From Bigelowiella natans CCMP2755 (lineage: Eukaryota; Cercozoa; Chlorarachniophyceae), in assembly GCA_000320545.1 (NCBI GenBank), contig ADNK01000620.1:1-58106 (forward strand): a DNA stretch of 58,106 nucleotides, written 5' to 3'. The position numbers and the translations under genes were made by a program. The notes beneath the pieces are model-generated. The model did not search any database, was not told where the DNA came from, and saw nothing but the letters and a program-made list of their open reading frames with translations. How positions within the stretch are numbered: position 1 is the stretch's first letter; the number at the start of each line of letters is the position of its first letter. Below are positions 25,609-38,756 of the stretch, piece by piece.

Positions 25609-28591
25609 ATGAGCTCCCCCCAACCTTTGCCTAGTATCGACATCGGAGGTAATTTACTCGATGGCATGTACCAAGGTATGACAATCAAATCTTCATAGGC
25701 TTACAAATCGATCATTTAAATGTGTCTAAATGTGTGCTCTCGTGTTCTTAGGAGTATACCATGGCAAAACAAAGCACTCGCCAGACTTGGATAATGTAGG
25801 AGCTGACCATCTTTATCAATTAATGCACAAGCCATTGTTGTTTGTGCGTACGATGAACCTTTCTTTTTCTTCCTCCACCAACAGGTTCTCGCTCGGGCGC
25901 GTCTTTACGGTGTGATGTCTGTGCTGGTCACAGCTGGAACGCTTTCAGAGGCAAAAGAGGCGCTAAAATTGGTACGTACAGAGGAAAAAAAGGGAGGGAG
26001 CAACATCGACAGAGTTCCTGTTTCCTCGTCTAGCAGCATTATTCTACCGAAATTCCTCTACTCAACGGTGGGCGTCCACCCCACGAGATGCAATGAACTA
26101 GAAGATGGCGGAGAGGTACTCTAAACTGCCTCTCTCTCTCATACATCTGCGAAATTATAGGAATATGTCTTTCAGCTCTCCTTAATATCGCCCTTCATCA
26201 TGTTGTCATTATCGTCGTCATTTTGGCCATTATCCCATCTGATCCCATTCCATCATGTGATGCATGCCGAAACACTTGCTGCTTGGAGTATCGTCATCGT
26301 CATTTGATGATCATCGTCGTATTCAGGATTATCTCAGGGAATTATTGAGTGTGGCAATAGAAGGATCGAGTACAGGACATATCGTAGCAATTGGCGAATG
26401 CGGACTTGATTACGACAGGTTAAAGTTTTGCCCGAAAGAGGTACTGTTCATTTTTATTGTCCCATTATTTGGTCAAGTGTAAATGAAATGATAGGTGTAG
26501 TTATTAACTTGACGTATAAATCTAGGTGCAAAAACGTTGGTTCGAGCGTCATTTTGAGCTTGCGAACAAGACAGGTTGTTGTTGTTGTTGCGGTAGTAGT
26601 CAAATTTGAGAGAAATGACTCGCTCATTTCCTTTTGTACTTTTATCGTATCCTTCAGGGCTTCCAATGTTTTTACACAATCGAAACACCGCTGGGGATTT
26701 TGTCGAGATGATCCGAGCCAATCGAGAACGTTTCAGTGAGGGAGTCGTCCATTCTTTTGATGGGAGCTCAGAGGTTAGACATGGATCATCTTCTCCATAC
26801 CCCTCCTCCTCCTACTCCTCCTCCTCCTCCTTTTCGTGCTGCTATCTCCCGTACCAGCATAGCAACACATAACACACACACGCACACACAGGTTATCAAA
26901 ATAAGGAGAGAAGTAAAATGTATTGTATGCATTTCAGTGACGCGGCTTTGTGTTCGCTGCTGTGTTTGACAATGCCGTTTGGTGTCTATAGGAGTTGAAA
27001 GAGCTTCTAGAGCTTGGGATGTACATCGGTCAGTACTTGTGGTAGTAGTAGCAGTAGTAGTAGTACTAGTAGTGGGTTAGACGATTTCTACTCATTATAA
27101 TACAAACTAGCCAACACGGCTGCATACACATAAATTAGCATGCATAATCAACAAACACATGCTGCAAAATATAGCAGCAGCAGCAGCAGCCTAGTTTGTG
27201 CTAGATGACGACGACGACGACAAGCTGGGGCAAAGTATAGCATAGCTGTGTCTCCTCCTCGTTAACTGTGCATCATGTTTCTCCTCCTAGCTTACTCACC
27301 ACGTGCGGCGGATTGGTTGATATATAGGAGTAAATGGATGCTCTTTGAAGACTGAGGAGAATTTAAAAGTAATGAGCCAGATTCCGCTAGACCGGTAACA
27401 ATTAGTATTAATAAAAAGGGGGGGATGGGAGGCATCTAATGTAGAATACTCCGAAACATTATTATTACCAACCGCTGCTGCTGCTGCTGCTGCTACTACT
27501 ACTACTACTATTGCTACTACTGCTACTCATCGTACTCGTGCAATGATATCTGCCTCATCCTTAAAGCAGCTCGAAGAGAACTTGTTATACGCTTCTTGTA
27601 GACCAAACAATGCTGTAGTGTCTTCTTCTTGTTGCTTTAATTTAATAATAATAATATAATGGTACTAGATTGATGATAGAGACCGACGCTCCATGGTGTG
27701 AGATACGGAGGAGTCATGCTGGGTTCAAATACGTCAAAACTAAGTTTGACTCTGTGAAGAAGGAGAGATACGATCCAACCTCAAACGTGTCTCTTTGTGT
27801 CAAGGGAAGGTCGCAAGTTAATGAATGTCAGGAGAACTACTTATGCTATTACTTCCACGACACTAGTACCGGCAACTACTGCCACCACTCTGCTCGCATG
27901 TTGCTGCTGCTGCTAGTGCTGCTGACGATGAGAGGATGATAACTATAAAATGATGAGATATTTTGACATTTTGGTAATAATACAACGAATGGGTGGTTAT
28001 TAACAGGATTGAGCCTTGCCACATCCAACAAGTCTTAGAGGTAATAGCGAACCACCGCAAGATTGACCCTTCATCGCTTGCCCAGAAATGTCTCGAAAAT
28101 ACAATCAGAGTTTTCTTTCCCTCAAAGACGGCAGCAGCAGCAGCTACGGGTGAAGGAAAGCGAAAGACTGACAACGACCCAAAAGCCAAACCACTGCAAT
28201 ACTCTCCTCCTGCTGCTGCTGCTACTAGAGTCGGAACCAATAAGAGAGAGGGGTCATCATCATCATCATCGTCGTCGTCGTCACGATGTTCCGGTGGGGG
28301 TTTATCTGGATCAAGACCCGCTGCTGTCCGTTATGCTAACATGCCTAGTTCTCTTGCACGGCTGTTATGGACGCCAATGGTTTCACCCTCCTCCTATGCT
28401 ACTACAAAACCACTGCCAAAGAGCGCGAAACTTACGAGTATTTTACTGAAAGCAGCAGGCGCGTCATCAACAGCTATGGCTGCTTATTCTCATCAGAGGA
28501 GAACTCGCCAGATAGCAGCTGAGTACAGTAACGGTAGGGGGAATAGAATAATAAGTAGTAATCGAAGAATGGTAAGTGGTAGTAGCAGCTT

Positions 28592-28627
<36 letters not shown>

Positions 28628-28766
28628 GTCAACATCAATCTTACGTCGTCAGCCGAGCCATCATAGCAGGGCTGTTATCGGTTTAGTTGCTCCATGGGGT
28701 TCATCGTTAGATCTGTGGCTGGGAAGACGTAGCAGCAGCGGTACTACTAGTAGTGGTACCAGATAG
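25609..28766 (+). CDS. TATDN1: TatD-family nuclease (TATDN1-type) with long serine-rich C-terminal tail
   Basis: Ten exons (25609-25675, 25752-25795, 25885-26115, 26327-26440, 26526-26574, 26658-26773, 26992-27028, 27328-27394, 27669-27809, 28007-28766) give 541 aa. Residues 1 to about 335 follow TATDN1 closely: [49 protein letters not shown] (metal-binding Glu), MFLHNRN (metal-binding His), [27 protein letters not shown] (metal-binding Asp) and [13 protein letters not shown]. TatD proteins are metal-dependent 3'-5' DNases with proposed roles in repair or apoptotic DNA degradation. The human protein stops just after the VFFP motif. Here the same exon stays open for about 200 more codons of Ala, Ser and Arg-rich sequence, partly encoded by AGC, TCA and AGT repeats, so this extension may be intrinsically disordered. 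Confidence 0.92.
27033..27230. repeat. AGT, AGC and GAC trinucleotide runs in TatD intron
   Basis: Trinucleotide tracts at about 27041-27073, 27172-27190 and 27206-27221. A CTG/ACT run at about 27474-27510 lies in the next intron. Confidence 0.85.
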
Positions 28767-29674
28767 ACAATGATGGTATTGATAATACAATCATCTTGCT
28801 CCTCACAGTCTCGCATGCCATTCTTTCGCTTCGGCTTGCCCTCTTTGGGGGAATCATCTAGTCATCACAGGGGCACCAGGGTGAAGACATCGAAGAACAA
28901 AAAAACAACACCTTTCACTGTCATTGTCGATGTTCTACGATGCATGCACACAACTAGGCACCATGTGGAAAAAGCACATGTCACACATGTGCATTGCATG
29001 CATCATGCACGTGTGACAAAGCAACATGACGTACACGTACATGCACATGGCATGCGCGCATTATTGCATCACGGTGTCCATCACTGCATGTCCATCACTG
29101 CATGTCATGTGGGATGTGCGGATGTCTGTGCATTGTTGCCAGGCAGACTGCGAGTGTCAGTGACGTGCCACATACAGTTTAGCAGTCCTGTTTTTTCAAT
29201 GAGATTTCCATGCAATTGGACCAATGTTGTCTTTCTCGAGTACGTTATTACAAATCGATCCATTTGCGCATGTGACCCGCATGAATCGTTGTCCTGACTG
29301 ATGACACGCCAATGTTGCGTGTGTCATCAATAATGAAGTAATATGACAGACATGCAACATGATACACATGTATATCTATATACACATGTATTATATACGT
29401 AGCAGGTACATATCTAGATATGCGCAATCGATTGCAGCACAAAATTTATGTCGTCGAATGTTGCAATCCTGAATGTAATGAAGGATTTATTGACTGGGGG
29501 GCAGTGCAAATCTTCCAAGTTTTCATGTTGACTTGTATTCCGCCATTTCTAGGTTTATTAAGCGAACGATTTTTATTCGGGAAAATTAAAAGGTCCCAAA
29601 ACTCTAGAACTCCTTCGCAGCTACAAATCCCATTATCTTAATTTACAGTGTCACTGAGAACCATCTTCCAAGTT
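28767..29674. repeat. 3'-flank TGCA-rich island C between convergent TatD and E1-like genes
   Basis: No coding exon is supportable. The core (about 28930-29420) alternates TGCA, CATG and CACATG words. It has a doubled CATCACTGCATGTC (about 29080-29107) and the word TGACAGACATGCAACATGAT (about 29343), close to TGACAGACATGCACATGAT in island A (about 6921). An imperfect inverted repeat of ACATGTATAT lies at about 29366-29391. Confidence 0.55.
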
Positions 29675-32600
29675 CTAGTCAGAATCAGAATTCAGAAAAA
29701 GTCTCAATCTTGGTAACAACAACTCATTATTTCCAGGCATATATTGTTGGGTCCATTTTGGCACATTTTCCAGTACAACAGATGCCTTTAGCCCAAAAAC
29801 CAGCAATCGTGACTCCTCCAAGAATGAAGTTGGCAGTATTTCCTTGCAGCATTCGTAGTACAACTGTAACAACAATACATTGTCAGGCATTCATGGAATC
29901 AATGAAATGAACTCATGGTCATTATTCTTACCTCTGACATCATGGTTGTGTCGTCTTCATCTTCCGTTTTTGCAACTGGTGCCTTATTATCAGAGCTTGC
30001 GCCTTTTCCTTTTCTTCGAAATATGACCTTCCCTTCATCACTACCAGTAGTACCAGTTGCAGGAACAGCCGTGATAAGATCTAACCTCACAAACTCGGGG
30101 TGCTCTATCCCAAGAAGCTTGCCGAAATTGGCCACAAATGCCTTCAGTGGCAGGTCGCTAAACATATGAAACAAATTGAGTATATATGCAAACACATTAA
30201 GTTTATGTTGGTATCATATAAGTCACAACCTGTGCAAGTCAACAAAATCCCATTGTTTCACAAAGCTCCTTGGTATAACAATCTGGTTCTTAGGATTGTT
30301 GTGATGATGAGGATGGACACCAGAGCATTTTAAGTCATGAACAACTTGCGCCGCAGTTGGTTCAGCGTATTTTGTAATACTTCTTTCATGACTGTTATCG
30401 TTGGAAGAAGAAACAGTAAGAGACATCATCCACGACGAAAAGGAGTCGTCGTCGGAGTAGCTCATGCTACCAGTCTTTGAAGAATACTGTGGTGGGGTAG
30501 AGGGTAGATCAAATCTTACATCGTCAAAATTTGTGCTTGTTAAAGCATCATCCTTCGTATCTTCTCTAGGAGCTTTTTTTCGTATCATTAAGCTATTGCC
30601 GCTGCCGGATCGTCTTGAGAGAGCCTTACACAATTGTAGGCTAGCAAACCCTGCCAAAATACTAGTGGTGGCCGGGGACGCAGCACATCGATTACTTGCA
30701 ATGCGATGACATTCAATGCGTGTAGGGTAGGGCAAAGAACGCTGCACTGTAAGTAAAGTTGCACATGCATGAATCCAATCTTTCACTTCCTTACCGTCCA
30801 CATCCAACGGAATGGCTGTAATAGGTATTTCTTTACATTCGTCTCTGATATTAATTTGGCTGCTGCCATACCAAGACCTTGCTATTGTGGTCACCTCTTC
30901 CAATGATAAACCCCCTTCTGAATTATTTTCATCATTTCCATTTCCATATCCAACGGCAGACAGCATCTTTTTAAAGAAGCAAGCAGTTTTCCAAACAAAT
31001 ACTGCTCTTCCTGGTAAAAGAGCGTCCCATTTAAGAGCTCCGGGTGCACAAAGAAGCTGATAGCCTTTCAACCCACTAAGGACAAAATTAAACCAAATTA
31101 TATCAATGATTGGATGTACAAACAGTTAAAATTGGGAGGTTTATAGGCTTAATGATGTGATGAGACTATTTCTATATTTGTGTACTACGTGAGACAGTGG
31201 AGATGGTTGAGATGACGAGCTCCATCACTGAAAATCCCCACAAAAGTTTTCATTGCCATATGAACGCACGCTTTGTGGCTGACAATGGGAGGTGTCTCCC
31301 CATCACCAGACATCGAGAGAGATTCGGCACGAATGCTTCCTAATGCCTCGCGACTCCATTGTGATAGGTGGGCAAGCGAATATCCAGTGTTGACAAACGT
31401 ACTTTCTCTCTTCGGACTCTTCTTCGTTTGTGCGGCAACGTTCAAACCAAACAACGCATTAAAAAGCTCTTTAGCATGTAAGATACAATCTTTTGTTGTA
31501 AGGACCATCTTCGCTGTAGCCTTGTTTGTCTCTAATGGGTCAGATTTTGTAGAGAAGCTTGAAGGAGGTTGTGTATGCCTAGGCACAAAAATATGACAAT
31601 GTCCTTCCAGATTCTCTGTTTGTAACCGCAGAAGGGGGACTCCATACGTTTCACACTGGTTTGCAATGTAACTGTAGCAGCTATCATTCCCATTGCCGAT
31701 ATCGTCTTCGCTGCCAATACTAAGTGCATTTGTGTCTGCAACTACAAAATTCAAATCACTCCAAAGCTCAGAGGTAAGCTCATTTTCAGCTTGAATTGAT
31801 GGCCATACGCTATGACCCAAAACTCCAGTAACACCTCGAGACCACAATCGATTTGCCGCCGCCACGGCTCTGTACTCGCCTTCATCCTTGTTGGAAAATA
31901 AACCAGCACCGAGAGGAATATCACACATCTTTACTACTTCGCCATCTACGATCTCCAATCCCCCTCCTGATCCAAGTCCGATCGCGGAGGCTGCACGAAT
32001 AAATTCACTTCCAACAGCCCCGAGTCCTGCTGCCAACACACGAACTCTTGCAACGTTTTCACTAAAATCAGATCCAAATAAAATAGAGTCCCCTTCCCTC
32101 AACTCCAACCCATCTTCGTCAGAAACGTCGCCATACGCGTTAACACGGGCCCATTGTGATAGTAATTTTGGTGTCTGGAAGTCATTAGCAACTGATGCTA
32201 CTGAAACGGTCTTTAGAGCTTCCTGCGCTATAATTCCACCTCCCATAATGCAAAGAGGTGTAGCCTCACGTTCTGCTGTCCGGGAAAATCTTTTTGCAAA
32301 ACTCTTTACTGAGGATTTTCTATTCTCTCCAAGTTTGAGCTCAAGACGTATTTTTTCAGCAAATTTTACAATCTCTTCTGCATGTGACTCGTTTGCGATG
32401 TGCGGAAGATGGCCGTGTGTTTCTTGAAAGATGAGGAGTGCAAGCAAAGTGGCGTGCTGTATACCATGGGTTTTTACATCTTGAACAGTGCTTAAACATT
32501 GTTCAAAAGACTTATGATTACGAGGCGGCTTCTCGTCTTGCAACTTCTGCACCAGAGCCGCCCCTCCTGCAGCTTCGTTTCCGACTAAATTGACGACATA

Positions 32601-33997
32601 GAAAACATTTGCCCTTTTTCTATCCAGTAGCACTTCAAATGCTTTCCCCTTGATATCATCGGTGTGCCGCAGTCTTTTGGCCTCATCTAAATGGAATCTC
32701 TCTGTGGCTTTTACGGATGATCTTAATGATTGAGGAGGTGGTGATGCTGCTGACGAAGACGATGGTACGTATGCTGGACTTATAGGATACTGTACAAGCT
32801 TTGTATCAGAAGGAAGATACGACGTAAAAGTGACAAAGTCCCCATTGCGAAGAGCGTGATTCTCATGAAATGAGCTATTGCATATAACCTAAATGACACC
32901 ATTCAAAACAATAATTATGTCTGACATAATTCCATGTCTCTTATTGTTGAATGAAGCAGTAGGTAGGTTTTGCATTACTATGGTATTCGTTCTTGAATCT
33001 TTATTCGTTCATTTCTCATCAAAACAGCTGATTACCTTTAGGTATCTTCTTTCCGATCGTGTCTCAAGATGTTGTTCTGCTACGTCAAGGATAGCTTCTT
33101 CCTCATTAAGCTCCATTTTCCCTATTTATCACATTGAAATAGAGCATGAGAGCTGGTTCGCATTCTGAACCATTGCATAACTTATTCAACCGTTGTACTA
33201 TTATCATGAATTTAGCAGAAACGTTAGCAGCAGCACTGAGTGTTATACCTTCAATGTCCTGATATACCCTCTCCCCGAGACGTTCTTTTAGTATTTTCCG
33301 TCCCCATTGAATCCTTTCACTCTTGGTCATCTTCTCAGGTAATATGTATGCTGGGAGAAATTGAGAGAGAAATTGGACAAGGCTTTGATGAATCCCAACT
33401 ACTGGAGTCACTCTGTAGATCATTAATTATCGACAGAATTCAGTTATTGTGAGCGTTCTTTTTGATCAATTCAATTCTTAGATACCTTTCGATGACAAGA
33501 GGTCGGTCCATGGGGGAAGGACTCAATGGCTGTATTTAAGTGTACATTCAACATTCAGCAACATACTGACAACACATGGTTTGGATGAAGACTATTTCTT
33601 TTCTTTCGAATTAGCTTATACTGGAATTTTAGGTCCGAAGTTCGTGAACACGCTTAAACTCAATCCAAAAGCTCCACCCCAAATAAATACTATGCCTTTC
33701 TCGGAGCAATACTGATAATGAAGAGAAGATGACAAAATTAAATAAGGATTTAGTTGTTCTTGCTTTCATGTTGCCGAGAAATGAGGAATATATGAACGTC
33801 TATTTACGACCCCATTACAAACTGGCATATAGTAGTACATTATCCATTCGTACCTTATCAATATCAACAAGCCTTTTCTGCTTCCATTGTGAGCTCAGGC
33901 CAGTAAATATTACAACAGAGAGTCCATCGAGGTCCTTGTTGCTAATTGGTCCCTGATGATAGTAGGATAAGAGGCTTAGTATGGTAGTAGAGTGAAT

Positions 33998-34032
<35 letters not shown>

Positions 34033-34063
34033 GCACACGCAGGGAAGATTTAATCGAAAAATG

Positions 34064-34103
<40 letters not shown>

Positions 34104-34433
34104 ATGTGTGTGAGTGAGAGAGGGAGAAATGTCAAAGACACTCTCGTACCATTAACAGCGATTACCAGTATCATTATTATCATCATGACTATCTACTACT
34201 ATCCACCAGCACCATACCGAATGTATTTGAATCTGAGTATTTGGGTTTAGTGTTCTCAACATGGGCTCCAAAACAGACGAACGCTTGCTACCCACTGCAT
34301 CTTTCGAGTACCTTACAAAAATAAGGTTAGCCCAATAAATATAATTCACATAAGATACAAGGGATGGTCCAGATTAATAATACCACAGAGGGCCGATGTC
34401 TTTTTCGGTGACTTTTTCATCATCATGAATCTA

Positions 34434-34464
<31 letters not shown>

Positions 34465-34467
34465 AAG

Positions 34468-34511
<44 letters not shown>

Positions 34512-34550
34512 TTATATATATATTATTGGTTATTGGCTGTTGAGTACTTG

Positions 34551-34605
<55 letters not shown>

Positions 34606-34974
34606 ACTGTTGAGTACTAGCTAGCAAGTGGATAGACAAAGAATTATAATGATGTAACATATACCAAAAGCCTATCTGGACCAATAAGTAGCAAGTTCCG
34701 TGCAGCCTCAACGCCAAGTCCTCTCAATCCAAAAACCTTTTTTTATGTCAGAAATCTTGTTAATATTTCAATTCGTTTACAACTTCTACATGTTTCTTCC
34801 TACCCCGATTTTGAGGCTGTAGCATGTATGTTCGATAGTTTTCTTGCCAAGGGCCCACTCTACTCGACTCAAATCCCTATTTTCGGCTGTCGGTTATGCA
34901 GACAAACAGACAGACATTGTGTAAAATTATGGATCATAAGTAATATATATACACACCCACATGTACTTACATAT

Positions 34975-35010
<36 letters not shown>

Positions 35011-35252
35011 ATGGATATACGTTTAAGAGAATAGGTATTGTGGGATTACAATGCAGCCTTCGAATAAGGTGGAGTATTGGATCTGAGGGCTGACTTGTTG
35101 CCAGGGTTTCGGCCAACGTCTATTTAACAAAAAAGAAGATTACATTCGAGTCGAGCTGCTGCTGCACATCACATAATTTATACTTGTTATCATACCGAAA
35201 TGAGGTTCTTAATTTTGTAATCCTTGACATATTGACGAGTCTGCTCATCCAT
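29675..35252 (-). CDS. divergent ubiquitin-activating-enzyme (E1)-like protein, probably non-catalytic
   Basis: Fifteen exons (35196-35252, 35050-35093, 34804-34876, 34665-34736, 34384-34430, 34218-34311, 33854-33952, 33622-33711, 33486-33529, 33249-33412, 33036-33121, 31189-32888, 30230-31075, 29932-30157, 29675-29863) give 1276 aa in frame. Colinearity with UBA1-type E1s is clear: SRVEWALG, FGLRGLGVEAARNLLLIG, IHDDEKVTEKDIG, AVGSKRSSVLEPMLRTLNP, GLSVVIFTGL, EKGIVFIWGGAFG, HALRNGDFVTFTS, CIMGGGIIAQEALK, RVLAAGLGAVGSEFIRAAS, CETYGVPLLRLQTENLEG, SPATTSILAGFASLQLCKAL and a UFD-like WDFVDLHRDLPLKAFV. The second adenylation half lacks the NLNRQ signature (it reads KMCDIPLGAGLF), and the P-x-C-T catalytic segment reads KMVLTTKDC, so the thioester cysteine appears lost. 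An extra segment of about 80 residues (33036-33412) has no E1 counterpart that I recognise. The exon-1 border and the last exon are the least certain parts. Confidence 0.82.
33996..34103. repeat. (CA)n and (CT)n tracts in E1-like intron
   Basis: (CA)n at about 33996-34030 and a (CT)n polypyrimidine tract at about 34062-34103, in the intron between the 34218-34311 and 33854-33952 exons. Confidence 0.95.
34433..34605. repeat. (GAA)n, (CA)n and long (TA)n tracts in E1-like intron
   Basis: GAA run about 34436-34467, CA run about 34472-34500, a short TA stretch, then an AT dinucleotide run of about 50 bp at 34552-34600. The sequence TTATTG(A/G)CTGTTGAGTACT is present on both sides of the TA tract (about 34532 and 34602). 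A (GT)n tract at 34979-35010 lies in the preceding intron. Confidence 0.95.
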
Positions 35253-35866
35253 TCTCGGACAGAACAAAGGTGAAAAGGGTGAAGTGTAGAGGTTGCTATC
35301 TTCAGTAGAGCTTCCTTCCCGTCCCCCTCTTTAGAAGATTCTGTGCGACAAGTGACTAGGTCGATGAATGTCCGTTCGTCGGTTACACACCGTGGATGAT
35401 GATGATTCAGGCAGCCGTGACAAATATAAAGATCTACGCTCGTACATGTACATGCATATACCGTACAACAACGACGACGACCGTTACTGCATACTCGCAG
35501 GCAGAGTCAGAAGCCAATGATATTGTTGCCAACATTGTTGTGTCGGTAGATCTAGATCTCGTTTTTATCATTCATATTTCTATAGGGGCTCTGTTCTGCT
35601 GTACGTTGTTGTGAATAGTGTTGCCAGGTGTTGCCCATTAATCCCCGGTTAGTACCCGTGACTTGCTGCAGTGGCTAAATCCGTGGTGGTGGACTGAAGA
35701 AGGCCACCATTCCAACCATCCGAAACAGATCATTTCCATCCCTCTCCCCCTCTCCTCCTCCTCCTCCCCCCTTCCACCTGTTCCCACTGTAGAAGTAACA
35801 GCGACAAGGAGTGGTGACCGACAGGATTGAATCAAAAGAAGGCAAGGAAGAAACCTACACCGAAGA
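35253..35866. promoter_or_regulatory. 5' interval between divergent E1-like and sugar dehydrogenase genes
   Basis: 614 bp without recognisable exons or a TGCA-rich island. A pyrimidine-rich stretch lies at about 35740-35775 just upstream of the dehydrogenase ATG. Promoter content is inferred from position. Confidence 0.4.
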
Positions 35867-38511
35867 ATGACGACTAATGGGGACTTGAGTCCTGATCTGA
35901 AACTGATTAGCGGGGCGAAGCACGAGCTTGAAGTTGAAACAGAATTCGCGTTGCCAAGGGCTAAGAGAGGTCACCAAGGCTGTAAACTTTATTTGATGTG
36001 ATAACATAAATATACATTTGGCTCATATCATTTATAATTTTGTGCATGTGTCTGATAGAAATTCCCTAATTTGATATGTTCGGTTCACTGCGTGTGATGC
36101 TACTGCTATGTGTATGTGCGTGTGTGTGTGTGACGAGAGGTACGAAGTGAGTAGATGTGGTTGTTTTACTACTACATGAAGGCTCACGAGGCAAGGTCAC
36201 CGTTATCGGGGTCGGAAGGCTAGGTCTTTGCTGGGCTCTAAACCTTGAACGAGTAGGATATGAAGTGTTAGGTGTTGATATCTTCCCATCTTACGTCAAA
36301 AGTCTCAATGAGAAGGTGAAGATGCAGATCTCATGAACAAATCGTGTATTACTGTGCAGAATTCAAGAGCACACATGAGCATGTATAATTTATGGTACGA
36401 GTACATACGTGGTTCTATGTGAGTGTGTGTGTGTGTGTGTGTGTGTAAGCATTAAATGGTATGTTTAGGAGGAGAGGAGAGCGGAGGGTTGTAAGCTATG
36501 GGGGATTTATATCTAGTGTATGCCTAGACCGAGAACCTCATGTAGCACCTCTCTTCGATGCATGATCATCACCACCACCACCACCATCAGACCCTGAAAA
36601 GTCCGGAGCCTCGTGTGTCTGAGCTGTTGCGTGAATCGAAGAGTTTCAGAGCAACACTTGACATGAAGCATGGGATTGAATTCTCAGACATTCTTTACAT
36701 TCTTGTGCAGGTAGTAGTAGCAGCAGCAGCAGCAGTAGTGGTAGTTGCTGAGGGAGAGGCACCTCCTGTTTAAATGAACTATCTTTCACGTTTATCGATT
36801 AAGCGAGAGCAGTACCATCGTCGGAAGTGTTGGAATACTATTTTTCTATCTATCTATCACGTTGTTTTTCGATTAAGCGGGTGCAGCATCATCGTTGAAA
36901 GTGTCGTTTTATCATTATCTAATCGATGGATGATGCTCCAACATATGTGATGAATCGTGATCATCGATGATAATAATGAAAGACCCCTTCAACCGGAGGC
37001 AAGCGACATTATGATACTTCTTTTGTTGCCCGTGTTCTCAATCAAATCAACAAACAGAAGGTATTAGTTGTTACTTGTTTCTTGTGAGAAAGAAGAAGAA
37101 AAGAAATAGTGCATGGTAAGATCACGTAGTCCTTTCCTTCCAACTTACTCTTCTGTGTGTCAACAGAAGAGTATACAGCAGCAAAGAGAGTCAGATTCAT
37201 TTTTGAAATTGTTGTTCTTATTTAGGTGCAGAACAAGCACATCATAATCGGTTGTACCGTGATGCCGACTTACTGCGAAAAGGTAGTGGCGGTTGTGGTT
37301 GTGGTTGTGGTTGTGGTTGTGGTTGTGGTTGTGGTTGTGTGGATGATGACGGTGCACTTAAATATGAGAGAATAAATACATGATGCAATGATGGAATACA
37401 ACACAAAGTGCTTGTGGTGGTGGTGCTGCCTATAATGATTGGAATAGAGTCCTCCTACTTACAATAATAAAGACTGTTAACCCTCTCCTCGCCCTTTTCT
37501 CTTCCAATTTAATCCCTTATTCTCCTCCTCCTCCTCCTCCTCGTTATTGTTGTTATTGTTGTCTTGGAATTGTAGGTTGCAAAGATGCTGATAAAAGATT
37601 GTAAGAATTGTAGTATTAGCTACAACCCAGAGTTCATCGCTCAAGGTGCAAGCTGCTATTAGCAATCCGCAGTGCCGTACTATCACTAGTAGTATGAGTT
37701 AAGAATACATACCAACATATCGACAAAGATCTTTCCCGCTCACAAGAGAGAAAGAGAGAGAGAGAGAGAGAGGGGGGGGGGGGGGGGGGGGGAATTAGCA
37801 AAGTCTTTCCCTAGCTTCATGATTATGATCATCCTTTGTTCTTTATGATGATTATTTGTTGTGTATGGCAGGTGACATTATCAAAGGACAGTTGTACCCT
37901 GATATTGTTCTCATCGGAGAGGGGTAGTAGTAGTAGTAGTAGCAGCAGTAGCAGCAGCAATGATGATGATGACGATGATGATGATGATTGTGATGATGAA
38001 GCAAATATCTTGTACATTTCATGAGTCGGTTACTTTGATGAGTCTCTGAAGGAGATATGTTGATATACTCTCCTCGTGCTGCTGTTGCTCTTGCTGCTGC
38101 TGTATCTATCAGATCGAAGGAGGCAGGGGATGTGATAGAGGTATTAGCAGCATGGAAGAAGAAGAAGAAGAAGAAGAAGACTAAGCACAGCAGCGAATGC
38201 TCCATAAATAAGACATATCTCCTAGCATGATGTCACTGCTCTATTACTACCTTGCTGCTGCTGCTGCTTGTTGATCTGCTGCTGCTGCTGCTGCTGCTCT
38301 CCTTACGGTAAATAATACCAGGCCCACGCACGTCATATTGCTCTCAATACACCTAAAATCCAACGAATGGGAACAACCAGCGCCGAGGTAGTATGTATGT
38401 ATGTATGTATGTATGATGAGAAGAGTAGTAGTAGTTGGGTATTCGTTGTAGTAGTACAGCAAGAGGAGGAGGAGGAGGAGGATAAGTATATGGATAAGTA
38501 CATGTTTACCA

Positions 38512-38560
<49 letters not shown>

Positions 38561-38574
38561 ATATATTGCATGCA

Positions 38575-38612
<38 letters not shown>

Positions 38613-38686
38613 AAGAATGAGAGGGAGAGATAAGCAAAGACATCTTCATACCAACTTCAATGGAATTTAAATATCCAACACTGCTG

Positions 38687-38756
<70 letters not shown>

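Noticed and set aside
25972-26036. Possible intron at the strong GTACGT donor inside TatD exon 25885-26115
   Set aside because: Removing it to either nearby AG breaks the frame into [13 protein letters not shown], so the segment is better read as coding.
28770-29297. 175-codon plus-strand open frame after the TatD gene
   Set aside because: The translation is dominated by TGCA-word residues (Cys, His, Met) with no recognisable motif and lies in island C.
31185-33121. Assignment of the minus-strand E1-like gene to NAE1/APP-BP1
   Set aside because: The protein contains both adenylation halves and a UFD-like end as in UBA1-type E1s, whereas NAE1 is a single-half subunit.
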